NCBI GenBank assembly: GCA_028820035.1
Contig: JAPPKI010000176.1
Location: 1 to 10,079, forward strand
Reading direction: 5' to 3'
Length of the DNA stretch: 10,079 nt
Source: a bacterium
GTDB taxonomy: Bacteria; Actinomycetota; Acidimicrobiia; Acidimicrobiales; Bin134
Shown here: in pieces, positions 1 to 7,050 of the stretch
Layout: the number at the start of each line of letters is the position of its first letter
Position numbering within the stretch: position 1 is the stretch's first letter
The notes under the pieces: generated by a model
The model's input: the letters and a program-made list of their open reading frames with translations, nothing else
What the model was told of the DNA's origin: nothing
The model's database searches: none
Program-made: the position numbers and the translations under genes

Positions 1-612
1 GAAATGGACCGAGCGGTTGACGAACTCGGATTCAAGGGGTTGCAGATCGGCGGCACCATCGCGGGCCGCAACCTCGACGAACCGGGCTTTCGGCCCTTTT
101 GGCAAGCAGTGGCGGCCAAGGGAATCCCGGTCATCTTGCATCCCAACGGCTACGAGGAAAGCCACCGATTCGGCGCCTATTTCATGACCAACTGCATCGG
201 CAACCCGCTTGAGACCATGGTGGCGGCCAATCGAATGATCTTCTCGGGACTGTTCGAAGAGCTTCCGAACCTCAAGCTGGTCTTGGTGCACGGTGGCGGG
301 TACCTGCCGTTCTACGCGTCGCGTTCCGACCACACGTGGGAGGTCCGTCCCGAGACCCGGTTGCACATCCCCGACCATCCGCCCAGCTACTACATGAAGC
401 GCCTCTTGTACGACACGATGGTCTTCCAGCCGCTCTACCTCCGTCATCTCGTCGACGTAGTGGGCAGCGATCGGGTGATGGCCGGCACCGACTTTCCCTT
501 TGACATGGGCGAGCCCGACCCTATGGGGCTCATCGACCGAACCGACGGTCTGAGCGACGCTGAACGGGCCGCCATGAAGGGCGGCAATGCTGCCCGGGTT
601 TTCGGCCTGTAG
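1..612 (+). CDS. Amidohydrolase family 2 (ACMSD-like) protein, C-terminal part
   Basis: Metal-dependent TIM-barrel hydrolase or decarboxylase of the amidohydrolase_2 family, which includes aminocarboxymuconate-semialdehyde decarboxylase and resorcylate-type decarboxylases. The frame is open from base 1, so the N-terminus, with the usual first metal-binding HxH, lies outside the window; about 203 residues of a family usually 300-400 long are present. Counting from the Met at base 4, family landmarks are His46 in ILHPNG, His96 in LVLVHGGGY, and Asp163 in MAGTDFPF, the late barrel aspartate. The C-terminus, GGNAARVFGL, is the normal family ending, so the 3' end is intact. It converges on the dienelactone hydrolase gene with only 4 bases between the stops. 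Whether it decarboxylates or hydrolyses, and on what substrate, cannot be told from this portion. The family call is secure. Confidence 0.88.
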   Translation, partial: EMDRAVDELGFKGLQIGGTIAGRNLDEPGFRPFWQAVAAKGIPVILHPNGYEESHRFGAYFMTNCIGNPLETMVAANRMIFSGLFEELPNLKLVLVHGGGYLPFYASRSDHTWEVRPETRLHIPDHPPSYYMKRLLYDTMVFQPLYLRHLVDVVGSDRVMAGTDFPFDMGEPDPMGLIDRTDGLSDAERAAMKGGNAARVFGL

Positions 613-616
613 CCAG

Positions 617-1285
617 CTAGCCCCCGAGGTGTGAGCGCAGGAACTCGGTAGTCCTTCGCAGCGCCAGCTCGGCCGCGGAAGGGTGGTACGAGTCGCGGAT
701 ATCGCAATTGAATCCGTGGTCGGCGCCGTCGTAGACGTGGACCTCGACGTCGGGGTGGGCGGCGGCAATGGTCGCCACATGGTTGAGCGGGATCATGGCA
801 TCGAGCTCTCCGAAGTGCAGCATGGTGGGGCATTGCGGCGAGACGTCGATGAAGTCGTGGATCTGGCCCCCGTAGTAGCACACGGCGGCTTGGATGGGGA
901 GTTGGCCGGCGGCCAACCAGGCGACGCCTCCGCCAAAGCAATAGCCCACTACCCCAACGGGTCGCCCATGGCCGACGCGACCAATCGCCGCGGCAACGTC
1001 CAGCGGGGTGGTGGCCCAGTCCACTTGGGCGCGGACTGCGAATCCGGCCTGAAGGCCCTCGGGCGTGTAGTCGAGATCGACCCCGCGTTCGACCCGGTCG
1101 AACATCGCCGGGGCGATGGCGAGGTATCCCATGGCTGCGTAGGCATCGACGACAGATTGGATATGCGGGTTGACTCCGAAAATCTCTTGGATGATGACGA
1201 TGGCGGCCGCGGCATCGGAAGGGCCCGACATATAGGCCGACAGCATGTGGCTGTCGGAGGCCTCGAGTTCTACGACTTCAGTCAC
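617..1285 (-). CDS. Dienelactone hydrolase family protein
   Basis: Alpha/beta hydrolase of the dienelactone hydrolase (DLH) family, 222 aa, the typical size for a single-domain cytosolic DLH. The cysteine nucleophile is Cys116 in GVVGYCFGGG; Asp162 (GELDAMIP) and His190 (DGADHGF) complete the triad. Glu34 in QEIFGV matches the family glutamate that primes the cysteine. Known members open dienelactones in chlorocatechol breakdown, but many relatives act on other esters and lactones, so the substrate is open. The start is GTG at 1285; the sequence GTGA joins this start to the TGA stop of the upstream M24 gene (4-nt overlap). A purine-rich GAGGAAAGG lies about 9 nt before the GTG. Translational coupling and a shared transcript with the M24 gene are therefore likely. 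No anomalies are seen. Confidence 0.93.
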   Translation of the reverse strand: MTEVVELEASDSHMLSAYMSGPSDAAAAIVIIQEIFGVNPHIQSVVDAYAAMGYLAIAPAMFDRVERGVDLDYTPEGLQAGFAVRAQVDWATTPLDVAAAIGRVGHGRPVGVVGYCFGGGVAWLAAGQLPIQAAVCYYGGQIHDFIDVSPQCPTMLHFGELDAMIPLNHVATIAAAHPDVEVHVYDGADHGFNCDIRDSYHPSAAELALRRTTEFLRSHLGG

Positions 1286-2502
1286 AGCAGGAGCCTTTCC
1301 TCGTATTCGACCCTGGAAAGGACCCGGGGTGCGTCTTCAGTGACCAGCACCATGTCCTCGATTCGCACACCACCGCCGCCCGGAATGTCGGGTACCCAAA
1401 CGAGCGGCTCGACCGCGAAGACCATGTTGGGTTCGAATGGGTACACGGTGGCGCCGGGCATGTTCTCGCCTATGTAGGGCGGTTCGTTGGCCCCCATACC
1501 GATGCCATGGCCGATAAACAGGCTGAACAGGTGGTCGTCGAGGTCATGACCACCGATCTCTTCCACGATGGCGTCGGCCGCGTCTTGGTTGGTGAATCCC
1601 GGTCTCATCTTGTCGATACCCGCCATGAGGCCTTCGTAGACGGCCGTGTAAATCTCTTGTTGGCGCCGTGATGGCTTGCCGATGATTGTCGTGCGGCCGA
1701 TGTCGGCGAAGTACCCGTTCCACATGGCGCCGATGTCGATGAAGCACAGATCCATGTTTCGGGTGAGCTTGTCGGTGGCTAGCCGGTGAGGCGGCGACAT
1801 GTGCTCACCGGAGGCAACGAACGGGGTGATGACGTGGGCCATCTCACCGCCTAGGTAGAACAGCGTCTGCATGGCATCGCCGGCGATCTCGAGTTCCCGC
1901 CGGCCGGCCCGGGTCTCATCAAGCGCCCGTTGCGTCACCGCGTCGCCAATGGCGCACGCCTCCTTGATGATGTCGATCTCGATGTCAGACTTGATGAGCC
2001 GAGCCCGCTGCAGGAGCTGATCGCCATCGACCATCTCGAGGTGGGGGAGGTGGTTTCGGGCGGCATCGATGAACGACATGTTGGCCGCGTCGAGACCCAG
2101 TCGCCCGCTGTCCAGCCCTCGATTCTGGAGGATCGGTCGGAGGATGTCCTTCACGAAACCGTCGACCAATTCGGCCTGCTCCATGATCGGAATGGCGTGC
2201 GCCTCGCCGATCCACGGCATCCCCAGTCGAGCCTTGTCGATCTCACCGCCCGAGCACAGCAATACCGGATCGTCGTTGGGCTGGAGCAGCACACCGTTCA
2301 GCGCGGTTGTCTTGCCGGCGATGAGCTGCGCCCGTAATGAGGTCAGATAGCGGACGTTTTCGTCCTTCCACACCAGCAATCCGTCCACGCCCTGGTTGCG
2401 CAATTCGATTTGGGCGGCCTGTACGCGCTCGGTCCGGAGACGAGACATGTCGTATCGGGCTTCCCAGTCGACTGCGAATGGCCCCTTTGCGTAGCCCATC
2501 AT
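1282..2502 (-). CDS. M24 family metallohydrolase (Xaa-Pro peptidase/creatinase type)
   Basis: A 406-aa two-domain protein: an N-terminal creatinase-like domain (about residues 15-170) and a C-terminal pita-bread domain (about 180-405). All five expected metal ligands are visible: Asp256 and Asp267 (spaced D-x10-D in FIDIGAMWNGYFADIG), His332 in FIGHGIGMG, Glu365 in FAVEPL, and Glu382 in RIEDMVL. It should be an active dinuclear metal hydrolase of C-N bonds; relatives include Xaa-Pro aminopeptidases, creatinase and ectoine hydrolase, and the exact substrate is not readable. The frame stays open to 2643, but I place the start at ATG 2502 (or the adjacent ATG 2499). GGAG lies 5 nt upstream of it, and the extension would overlap the start of the divergent monooxygenase with residues untypical of the family. 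It is the first gene of an apparent two-gene operon with the dienelactone hydrolase. Confidence 0.92.
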   Translation of the reverse strand: MMGYAKGPFAVDWEARYDMSRLRTERVQAAQIELRNQGVDGLLVWKDENVRYLTSLRAQLIAGKTTALNGVLLQPNDDPVLLCSGGEIDKARLGMPWIGEAHAIPIMEQAELVDGFVKDILRPILQNRGLDSGRLGLDAANMSFIDAARNHLPHLEMVDGDQLLQRARLIKSDIEIDIIKEACAIGDAVTQRALDETRAGRRELEIAGDAMQTLFYLGGEMAHVITPFVASGEHMSPPHRLATDKLTRNMDLCFIDIGAMWNGYFADIGRTTIIGKPSRRQQEIYTAVYEGLMAGIDKMRPGFTNQDAADAIVEEIGGHDLDDHLFSLFIGHGIGMGANEPPYIGENMPGATVYPFEPNMVFAVEPLVWVPDIPGGGGVRIEDMVLVTEDAPRVLSRVEYEERLLL

Positions 2503-2636
2503 CAGTTCTCCGATCGGACACAGCCTACAGAGACGGGCGATCGCGTCGCTTCCTCCCCCGCGGTCGGAGTGCGCCGCCAGTGCGCGCCACTTATTCTGGC
2601 CCCACCAGTCACCGAGCTTCGTCGGGGAACCGCTGC
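2503..2636. promoter_or_regulatory. Divergent promoter region, M24 gene / flavin monooxygenase
   Basis: This 134-bp non-coding gap must carry the promoters for both flanking genes. It holds two head-to-tail copies of AGTGCGC at 2568-2574 and 2579-2585, exactly 11 bp apart (one helical turn), each followed by a GCC-rich tail. That layout could fit a regulator binding one face of the helix. On the minus strand TAGGCT, about 20 nt before the M24 ATG, fits a loose TANNNT -10 element, with only a weak -35. On the plus strand I see no convincing hexamer pair. GGAG (M24 side) and GGGGAA (monooxygenase side) are the ribosome binding sites. No strong inverted repeat is seen. Confidence 0.4.
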
Positions 2637-3848
2637 ATGACATCGTCGGAGATCAACCCGCTCCATATCGCCATCGCTGGCGGATCCATCGGGGGACTGA
2701 CGGCCGGCATTCTGCTTCACGAACTCGGTCACGATGTCCACGTCTACGAACGCTCCACTAGCGCCCTGGAGGGTCGGGGCGCGGGCATCGTCGTACTGCC
2801 GATGACCGAGCGCTACTTCACGGAGAAAGGCTCTGCGCTGGGCGAAGGCCGCGCCGGGGCCGCCGACGTGGCCCTGACCCTCACGAACTGGAGCTATGTC
2901 GATCAGTCCGGGTCCTTGGTTGACGAAGCTCCGACCTACAACCGGTTCACCTCTTGGAACACCCTTTACCGGGCATTGCTCGAAGTGCTGCCGAGCGACC
3001 GCTATCACCTGTCCCACTACGTCACGGGATGCGCCCAGTCTTCGCAGGGCGTCACCATTTCGTTCGAGCACGGAGAATCCCGTGACTGCGATCTGCTGGT
3101 GGCGGCCGACGGCATCGCATCAACGGTGCGTAGCCTGGTCTCACCGCACACCACCACCGAATACGCCGGGTATGTGGCCTGGCGCGGCACCGTGCTGGAA
3201 CGCGACTTGGAGCCGACCACCGCGGCGATATTCGAAGACGCCATGATCTATCAGGTGCTCGATCACGCCCACGTCCTGGCTTATGCCATCCCGGGGCCGG
3301 GAGACTCGATAGTCCCGGGAGAACGAGCACTCAACTTCGTGTGGTATCGCAATGCGCCGGGGGCCGAGTTCGAAGAGCTGATGGTGGATCGAAATGGGGT
3401 GCGCCGGCCAGCCACCATGCCGCCCGGCCTGGCCCAAGACCAATATGTGGCTGAGCTTCGCGACGACGCCGAGCAACTGCTAGCCCCGCAGTTGCGCGAT
3501 CTTGTCCTAGCCTGCGAGGAGCCGTTCATCCAGGCGATCTTTGATATGGCTGCGGACCGATTCGTACATGGCCGGATCGCGCTCATAGGCGATGCGGCCA
3601 CCGCACTGCGCCCTCACGTGGCGGCCGGAACGGCCAAGGCGTGCGCCGACGGCTGGGCGCTACGCGACCACCTCGACGGGGGCCGCGACCTGGATGCCGC
3701 ACTGGCTGATTGGGAGCGCCAACAGCTCGATCTGGCCCAGTCTGCTGCCTCCAAGTCGCGACGCATGGGTCAACGAGCGCAATTCGAGTCGACGTTGGTT
3801 CCTGGTGACCCTGCGTGGCGGTTCGGCTTGTTCGGACCAGGAGACTGA
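2637..3848 (+). CDS. FAD-dependent monooxygenase, 2,6-dihydroxypyridine 3-monooxygenase-like
   Basis: Group A flavoprotein aromatic hydroxylase, 403 aa, expected to use NAD(P)H and O2 to hydroxylate an electron-rich ring in the cytosol. The Rossmann FAD motif is IAGGSIGGLTAG (13-24) with Glu38 (YERS) after the second strand; the DG motif is at AADGIASTVR (157-165); the GD motif is at LIGDAATALRPH (316-327). Several stretches match what I recall of the DHPH enzyme of nicotine breakdown in Paenarthrobacter: RFTSWNTLY near 103-111, YVAWRG at 179-184, the IGDAA...RPH..AG.AKA block, and a C-terminus of the form PGDPAWRFGL. That points to DHPH over PHBH or salicylate hydroxylase types. The start is ATG 2637, with GGGGAA about 9 nt upstream; the open frame further upstream lies antisense to the M24 gene and lacks family similarity. 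It is divergent from the M24 gene and convergent with the transporter (31-nt gap). Substrate identity is inferred. Confidence 0.88.
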   Translation: MTSSEINPLHIAIAGGSIGGLTAGILLHELGHDVHVYERSTSALEGRGAGIVVLPMTERYFTEKGSALGEGRAGAADVALTLTNWSYVDQSGSLVDEAPTYNRFTSWNTLYRALLEVLPSDRYHLSHYVTGCAQSSQGVTISFEHGESRDCDLLVAADGIASTVRSLVSPHTTTEYAGYVAWRGTVLERDLEPTTAAIFEDAMIYQVLDHAHVLAYAIPGPGDSIVPGERALNFVWYRNAPGAEFEELMVDRNGVRRPATMPPGLAQDQYVAELRDDAEQLLAPQLRDLVLACEEPFIQAIFDMAADRFVHGRIALIGDAATALRPHVAAGTAKACADGWALRDHLDGGRDLDAALADWERQQLDLAQSAASKSRRMGQRAQFESTLVPGDPAWRFGLFGPGD

Positions 3849-3879
3849 ACCGGCCGCCCCGACCAATGTGACCGCGGCT

Positions 3880-4773
3880 CTACGCCGGTGCCGATCGGCG
3901 GAGCCCCAGCAAGGAATTCGCCACCAACACGGCGATGACGACCGCTCCGCCGACTAGCGCTTCGAAGTTGGGCTGCTCCTCCAGTATCCACCAGACCCAC
4001 AAGGGGCCCAGCGTGGTTTCGAGGAGCATCAGTAGGCCGGTCTCAGGGGCAGAAATTCGCCGGGGGCCGAGTGCGATCAACCCGAATGCGATGGGTAGGA
4101 CGAGCACCCCACTGGGAATCAGCACCGCGACGTCTTCGCCAGTGATGCTGAAGGGATCGGCGAACCAGACGTTGAAACCCGCGGCCAGCAACGCACCGAT
4201 TCCCCAAGCCGGGACCATGCTGATGTGGCTGCTGCGGCGTATGACCGTGAGACCGATGGCCATGGCCAATGCGGCTCCCGCCGCCGCGAAATCGCCGCCT
4301 AAACGACCGGTTCCGATGCTGCCGAAGAATATGTACACGATTGCCCCCAAGCTCGCCGTCACTGCCAGCCACACCCGCAAGGGGACGGGCTCGCCGAGGA
4401 AAATCCAGCTGAGCACGGCGGCAAACAGGGGAGTGGTGGCGAAGATGACCAAGGTGTTGGCCACACTTGTGTGGGTGATCGACGTGGTGAACAAGGTGAG
4501 CTGCGATGCGAACAGCACGGCCAGCACCAGCCCGACGCGTCCAACAGACCGGTAGTGAGCCAGGGCGCTGCCCCGCAGCCACACGGCGGTTCCGACCACA
4601 ATGGTTAGCCCCGTCAGGGTGCCTCGCCAGAACACGATGGTCCAGGCATCGGTTTCGACGAGCCGAATGAGCAGGCTGTCCGGTGACAGGACCAGGACGC
4701 CGATCGTCGTCAGGAGTAGCCCGGTGGCGTGCGACGACAGTCGTGGTGGCTTGCCCGCGATCCTTTCTGTCAC
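3880..4773 (-). CDS. EamA/DMT superfamily transporter
   Basis: Ten-helix inner-membrane protein of 297 aa, the normal length for a two-repeat EamA (RhaT/YdcZ-like) drug/metabolite transporter. Predicted helices lie near 17-37, 45-66, 79-97, 104-124, 131-150, 160-178, 187-204, 213-234, 244-263 and 271-290. Family hallmarks are the FWRG segment in helix 2 (48-51), the FLGEPVPLRVW motif ending repeat one (125-135), and the matching ILEEQPNFEALVGG ending repeat two. There is no Met near the N-terminus; GTG at 4773 gives the expected short cytoplasmic tail. It begins 11 nt after the cyclase stop, with no clear SD of its own, so co-transcription with the cyclase gene is likely. It probably exports or imports the substrate or an intermediate of the neighbouring enzymes; direction and cargo are not readable. 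Confidence 0.93.
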   Translation of the reverse strand: MTERIAGKPPRLSSHATGLLLTTIGVLVLSPDSLLIRLVETDAWTIVFWRGTLTGLTIVVGTAVWLRGSALAHYRSVGRVGLVLAVLFASQLTLFTTSITHTSVANTLVIFATTPLFAAVLSWIFLGEPVPLRVWLAVTASLGAIVYIFFGSIGTGRLGGDFAAAGAALAMAIGLTVIRRSSHISMVPAWGIGALLAAGFNVWFADPFSITGEDVAVLIPSGVLVLPIAFGLIALGPRRISAPETGLLMLLETTLGPLWVWWILEEQPNFEALVGGAVVIAVLVANSLLGLRRSAPA

Positions 4774-4784
4774 TGGCGTTGGGG

Positions 4785-5738
4785 CTACTTGATTGCCTGG
4801 GGGTTGAGGGGCGAGCCCACAGCCCGGGGGATGACGAGCGGCGGGGCCACAAGCTGGAACTCGTACACATCGTCCTCGGCGCAATCGGCGGCTAATTCAT
4901 CGAGGTACCAGATCTCGCCGACGAACAGTCCCATGCTGACCACCATGACCAAGTGGAGGGGTTGGAAGCTTCCCTCGATCTCGTTCGGCCGCACCTCGGC
5001 ACCCCAGGTATCGGTGGCAATGGCCGCGACTTCGCGATCGGCAAGCCAGGGCGCGGCCAACAGCGACAACCCCGGTGAGTCGCCCGCCGAGAACCCATCC
5101 CAGCCCGGCAGACCGCGGCGACGAGCCATGTCGCCGGTTCTGATCAGGACGATGTCCCCGGTGCCCACTTCGACGCCGTGATGCTCACAGGCGGCGTCCA
5201 GGTCATCGCCGGTGATCGCATCCCCGGGTTGGAGGTGCTCGACGCCGCGTATCAGCGGAATGTCCAGCAAGACGCCGCGCGACACCACGGTCTTCTGGTT
5301 TTCGATGCCGTTCTTTTCGGCCCCGGTGCTCGACACCAGACGGGCGTCATAGCCGTTGTACATCACGCCGTCGTGAAAAATGTGGGCTAGCGCATCCCAC
5401 TGCGTGCCGCCCTGTAAGAACAAGAACAGCGTGTCGTCCGCCACACCCCAACCCATCGGCCAGTCCTGGGCGCCCTCGACGTGGTCGGTGCCGGTGGCGA
5501 CCATCTGATGGATTGGGTTGACGCGCCCGAAAGCACCCGTCTGGGGCCCGTTGCCGTCTAAGGGGAGCTCCAGTGAGAAGACCTTTCCCTGACGAACAAG
5601 ACCGGCCGACTCGATGATTTTCTCCGGGGTGATGTGGTTCAGGGTTCCGAGTTCGTCATTGTCACCCCAACGACCCCAGTTGCGGTATTCATCGCAGTAC
5701 TGGTTCAACAGATCAACGGTGATGTTTGGGGTAGCCAT
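4785..5738 (-). CDS. Cyclase family protein (kynurenine formamidase/isatin hydrolase-like)
   Basis: A 317-aa member of PF04199, metal-dependent hydrolases that cleave amide or lactam bonds (KynB-type arylformamidase, isatin hydrolase). It belongs to the longer subgroup of about 310-330 aa. The core motif at 109-119 is QGGTQWDALAH, in place of the HxGTHxDxxxH of small formamidases, so Gln113 stands where the second His usually is while Asp115 and His119 remain. Other family segments are RGVLLDIPL (154-162), the IVLIRTGDM strand (196-204), TDTWGAEVRPNE (242-253), His262, and Glu275 in VGEIWYLDEL. There is no signal peptide, so it is cytosolic. The ATG start has a strong SD (AAGGAGG about 10 nt upstream). 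The EamA gene follows 11 nt downstream. A ring-opening or amidohydrolase role is inferred from the family. Confidence 0.92.
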   Translation of the reverse strand: MATPNITVDLLNQYCDEYRNWGRWGDNDELGTLNHITPEKIIESAGLVRQGKVFSLELPLDGNGPQTGAFGRVNPIHQMVATGTDHVEGAQDWPMGWGVADDTLFLFLQGGTQWDALAHIFHDGVMYNGYDARLVSSTGAEKNGIENQKTVVSRGVLLDIPLIRGVEHLQPGDAITGDDLDAACEHHGVEVGTGDIVLIRTGDMARRRGLPGWDGFSAGDSPGLSLLAAPWLADREVAAIATDTWGAEVRPNEIEGSFQPLHLVMVVSMGLFVGEIWYLDELAADCAEDDVYEFQLVAPPLVIPRAVGSPLNPQAIK

Positions 5739-5853
5739 GCGCTCGACTCCTCCTTCGGGTGTTCTAATGCCACGAAGCTGGCGAACGTGGCGTGGGCTGC
5801 ATACTTGACGCGATTGCTTCGAGTTTCAAGTGTGGCCCTGATTTCAGCGCTGA
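5739..5853 (-). promoter_or_regulatory. Leader and possible promoter of the cyclase-EamA pair
   Basis: This 115-nt gap lies between the oxidoreductase stop and the cyclase ATG. Minus-strand TTGAAA (5824-5829) followed after 17 nt by AAGTAT (5801-5806) is a candidate sigma-70-type promoter with a good -35 and a poor -10. The same spot is flanked by inverted arms ACTTGA/TCAAGT (5803-5808 and 5826-5831). Closer to the gene, GCCACG and CGTGGC (5769-5774 and 5786-5791, 11-nt loop) form a perfect 6-bp stem that would lie in the leader RNA about 30 nt before the ATG. The SD AAGGAGG precedes the start. Function is unproven. Confidence 0.35.
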
Positions 5854-5857
5854 TCAG
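5838..5857. repeat. Dyad-symmetric element at the oxidoreductase stop
   Basis: Outer arms CTGAT (5838-5842) and ATCAG (5853-5857) surround the perfect palindrome TCAGCGCTGA (5844-5853). The element overlaps the TGA stop of the oxidoreductase gene and the start of the cyclase leader. With essentially no loop and no T-run it is a poor intrinsic terminator; a protein-binding site or chance are the alternatives. Confidence 0.3.
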
Positions 5858-7050
5858 TGGGAGCCGCCGTGGAGCCGGCGCCGGATGTGGGCAGCCGCGG
5901 CGTGAACGAGCCGCACGCGCGGCGTGCGCCAGCACTGCAAATGGTGTTCCCCTTCGCTCTCGAGGCATAGGTTGCACGAGGTGCAATCGAGCTGACCCCG
6001 TCGACCGGCCTCGACCTGGGCAACCAAGTCGGGCTCGCGAATGAGAGGCCGGGCCAGGCAGACGAAGTCGCAGGATCCCTCGGCCAGGACCCGTTCCATC
6101 GTCTCGGTGGTGCGGATCCCACCCACCAGCAGCAACGTCAAGTTGGGGACAGACGCTCGAATGGCGCGGGCGAACGGCTCGAAATACGCCTCGCTGCTCG
6201 GCGATGACAACAACCGGAAGTAGAGGTGGTCGGCCAAGGCCCTTCGCCTATCGACAGCAACGTATTTCTGGCACGAGTCGGCTCCCGAGGCCATCAGCCC
6301 AACGCTCACCTCAACAGCGTCCAATCCGAGGCTGGCCAGTGCACAGACTCGCTCAACGCTCTCGGCGAGCTGGAGGCCGTCGCCGAACTGGTCGACCATG
6401 CCCACTTTGGCGGTCACCGGGAATTCAGGCCCAACCGCTTGGCGGACCGACTGGTACACCCGGGTCAGCAGCCGTGATCGCTGTTCGGTGTCGCCGCCCC
6501 AGCGATCAGAACGGGTATTCGAATGCGGTGAGTTGAACGAGCTGATCAGGTAGCCGTTGGCAGCATGGATGTGCACTCCGTCGAACCCCGCGTCCACCGC
6601 TCGGACGGCGGCCGACCCGAAGGCATCGACAACTTCTTCGATCTCTTCGTCGCTGGCCGCCTCAGCCACCGACCCGGTCAGGGCATTGGCGGTCGAAGAC
6701 GGGGCGAGCTGTTCGATGTCGGGCATTCCGCCCTGATTTCCCGCGTGGGCCAGCTGGGCGAATATCCGCCCGCCCACCTGATGGACCGCGTCGGTGAGCT
6801 GGGCCAGCCCGGGGGTCATAGCATCGGCGTGGATCCCCGTCTGGTTCGGCAGCGATTGGCCGCGAGCGTGAACAAAGGCGTGTCCAAGGATCGAAAGGCC
6901 CACCCCGTTAGCGGCCAGTGTCCGGTGGAGCTCGATGAGCTCGGGGGTGACGGCACCGCTCTCGGTGGCCATGGTCTCCGACGTCGCCGCCCGGACGAAG
7001 CGATTCTTGATTTCAAGGCGCCCAATTCGACCGGGCGTGAACGCGTGCAT
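5854..7050 (-). CDS. NADH:flavin oxidoreductase (Old Yellow Enzyme family) with Fe-S motif
   Basis: FMN TIM-barrel ene-reductase family protein of 398 aa. Landmarks: the opening IKNRFVRAATSE (14-25); AQLAHAGNQGG (98-108); the catalytic pair His162/Asn165 in VHIHAANGYLISSF; RWGGDTEQRSRL (183-194), the family's GGS.ENR.R segment; the phosphate-binding VGGIRT (309-314); and FVCLARPLIREPDL (329-342). The C-terminus has Cys356, Cys359, Cys362 and Cys373 (C-x2-C-x2-C-x10-C, in DCTSCNLCL...QCW), suggesting a [4Fe-4S] cluster as in the 2,4-dienoyl-CoA reductase/trimethylamine dehydrogenase branch. The C-terminal NAD(P)/FAD domains of those large enzymes are absent. The ATG at 7050 has AGAGGA about 5 nt upstream. 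It is divergent from the CocE/NonD gene across 101 bp and may be transcribed with the cyclase and EamA genes. Expected role: reduction of an activated C=C in a ring or ring-cleavage product. Confidence 0.93.
   Translation of the reverse strand: MHAFTPGRIGRLEIKNRFVRAATSETMATESGAVTPELIELHRTLAANGVGLSILGHAFVHARGQSLPNQTGIHADAMTPGLAQLTDAVHQVGGRIFAQLAHAGNQGGMPDIEQLAPSSTANALTGSVAEAASDEEIEEVVDAFGSAAVRAVDAGFDGVHIHAANGYLISSFNSPHSNTRSDRWGGDTEQRSRLLTRVYQSVRQAVGPEFPVTAKVGMVDQFGDGLQLAESVERVCALASLGLDAVEVSVGLMASGADSCQKYVAVDRRRALADHLYFRLLSSPSSEAYFEPFARAIRASVPNLTLLLVGGIRTTETMERVLAEGSCDFVCLARPLIREPDLVAQVEAGRRGQLDCTSCNLCLESEGEHHLQCWRTPRVRLVHAAAAHIRRRLHGGSH

Noticed and set aside
683..1477. 264-aa plus-strand reading frame
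   Set aside because: It is antisense to the dienelactone hydrolase and the end of the M24 gene, both with clear catalytic motifs; the translation looks like shadow coding of high-GC DNA.
2337..2636. 100-residue upstream extension of the flavin monooxygenase
   Set aside because: It lies mostly antisense to the M24 coding region, is Arg/Pro/Ser-rich and precedes the Rossmann motif, which normally starts within the first 20 residues.
2503..2643. N-terminal extension of the M24 protein to a start near 2643 (47 more residues)
   Set aside because: It would overlap the start of the divergent monooxygenase, the residues do not resemble the family, and ATG 2502 has a GGAG site at correct spacing.
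3849..3879. Possible bidirectional terminator between the monooxygenase and EamA genes
   Set aside because: The 31-nt gap has GC-rich patches but no clear stem with a U-run on either strand.
3935..4555. 206-aa plus-strand reading frame
   Set aside because: It is antisense to the EamA transporter, whose ten-helix pattern is clear; the Ser/Thr/Pro/Ala-rich translation is typical of a hydrophobic gene read backwards.
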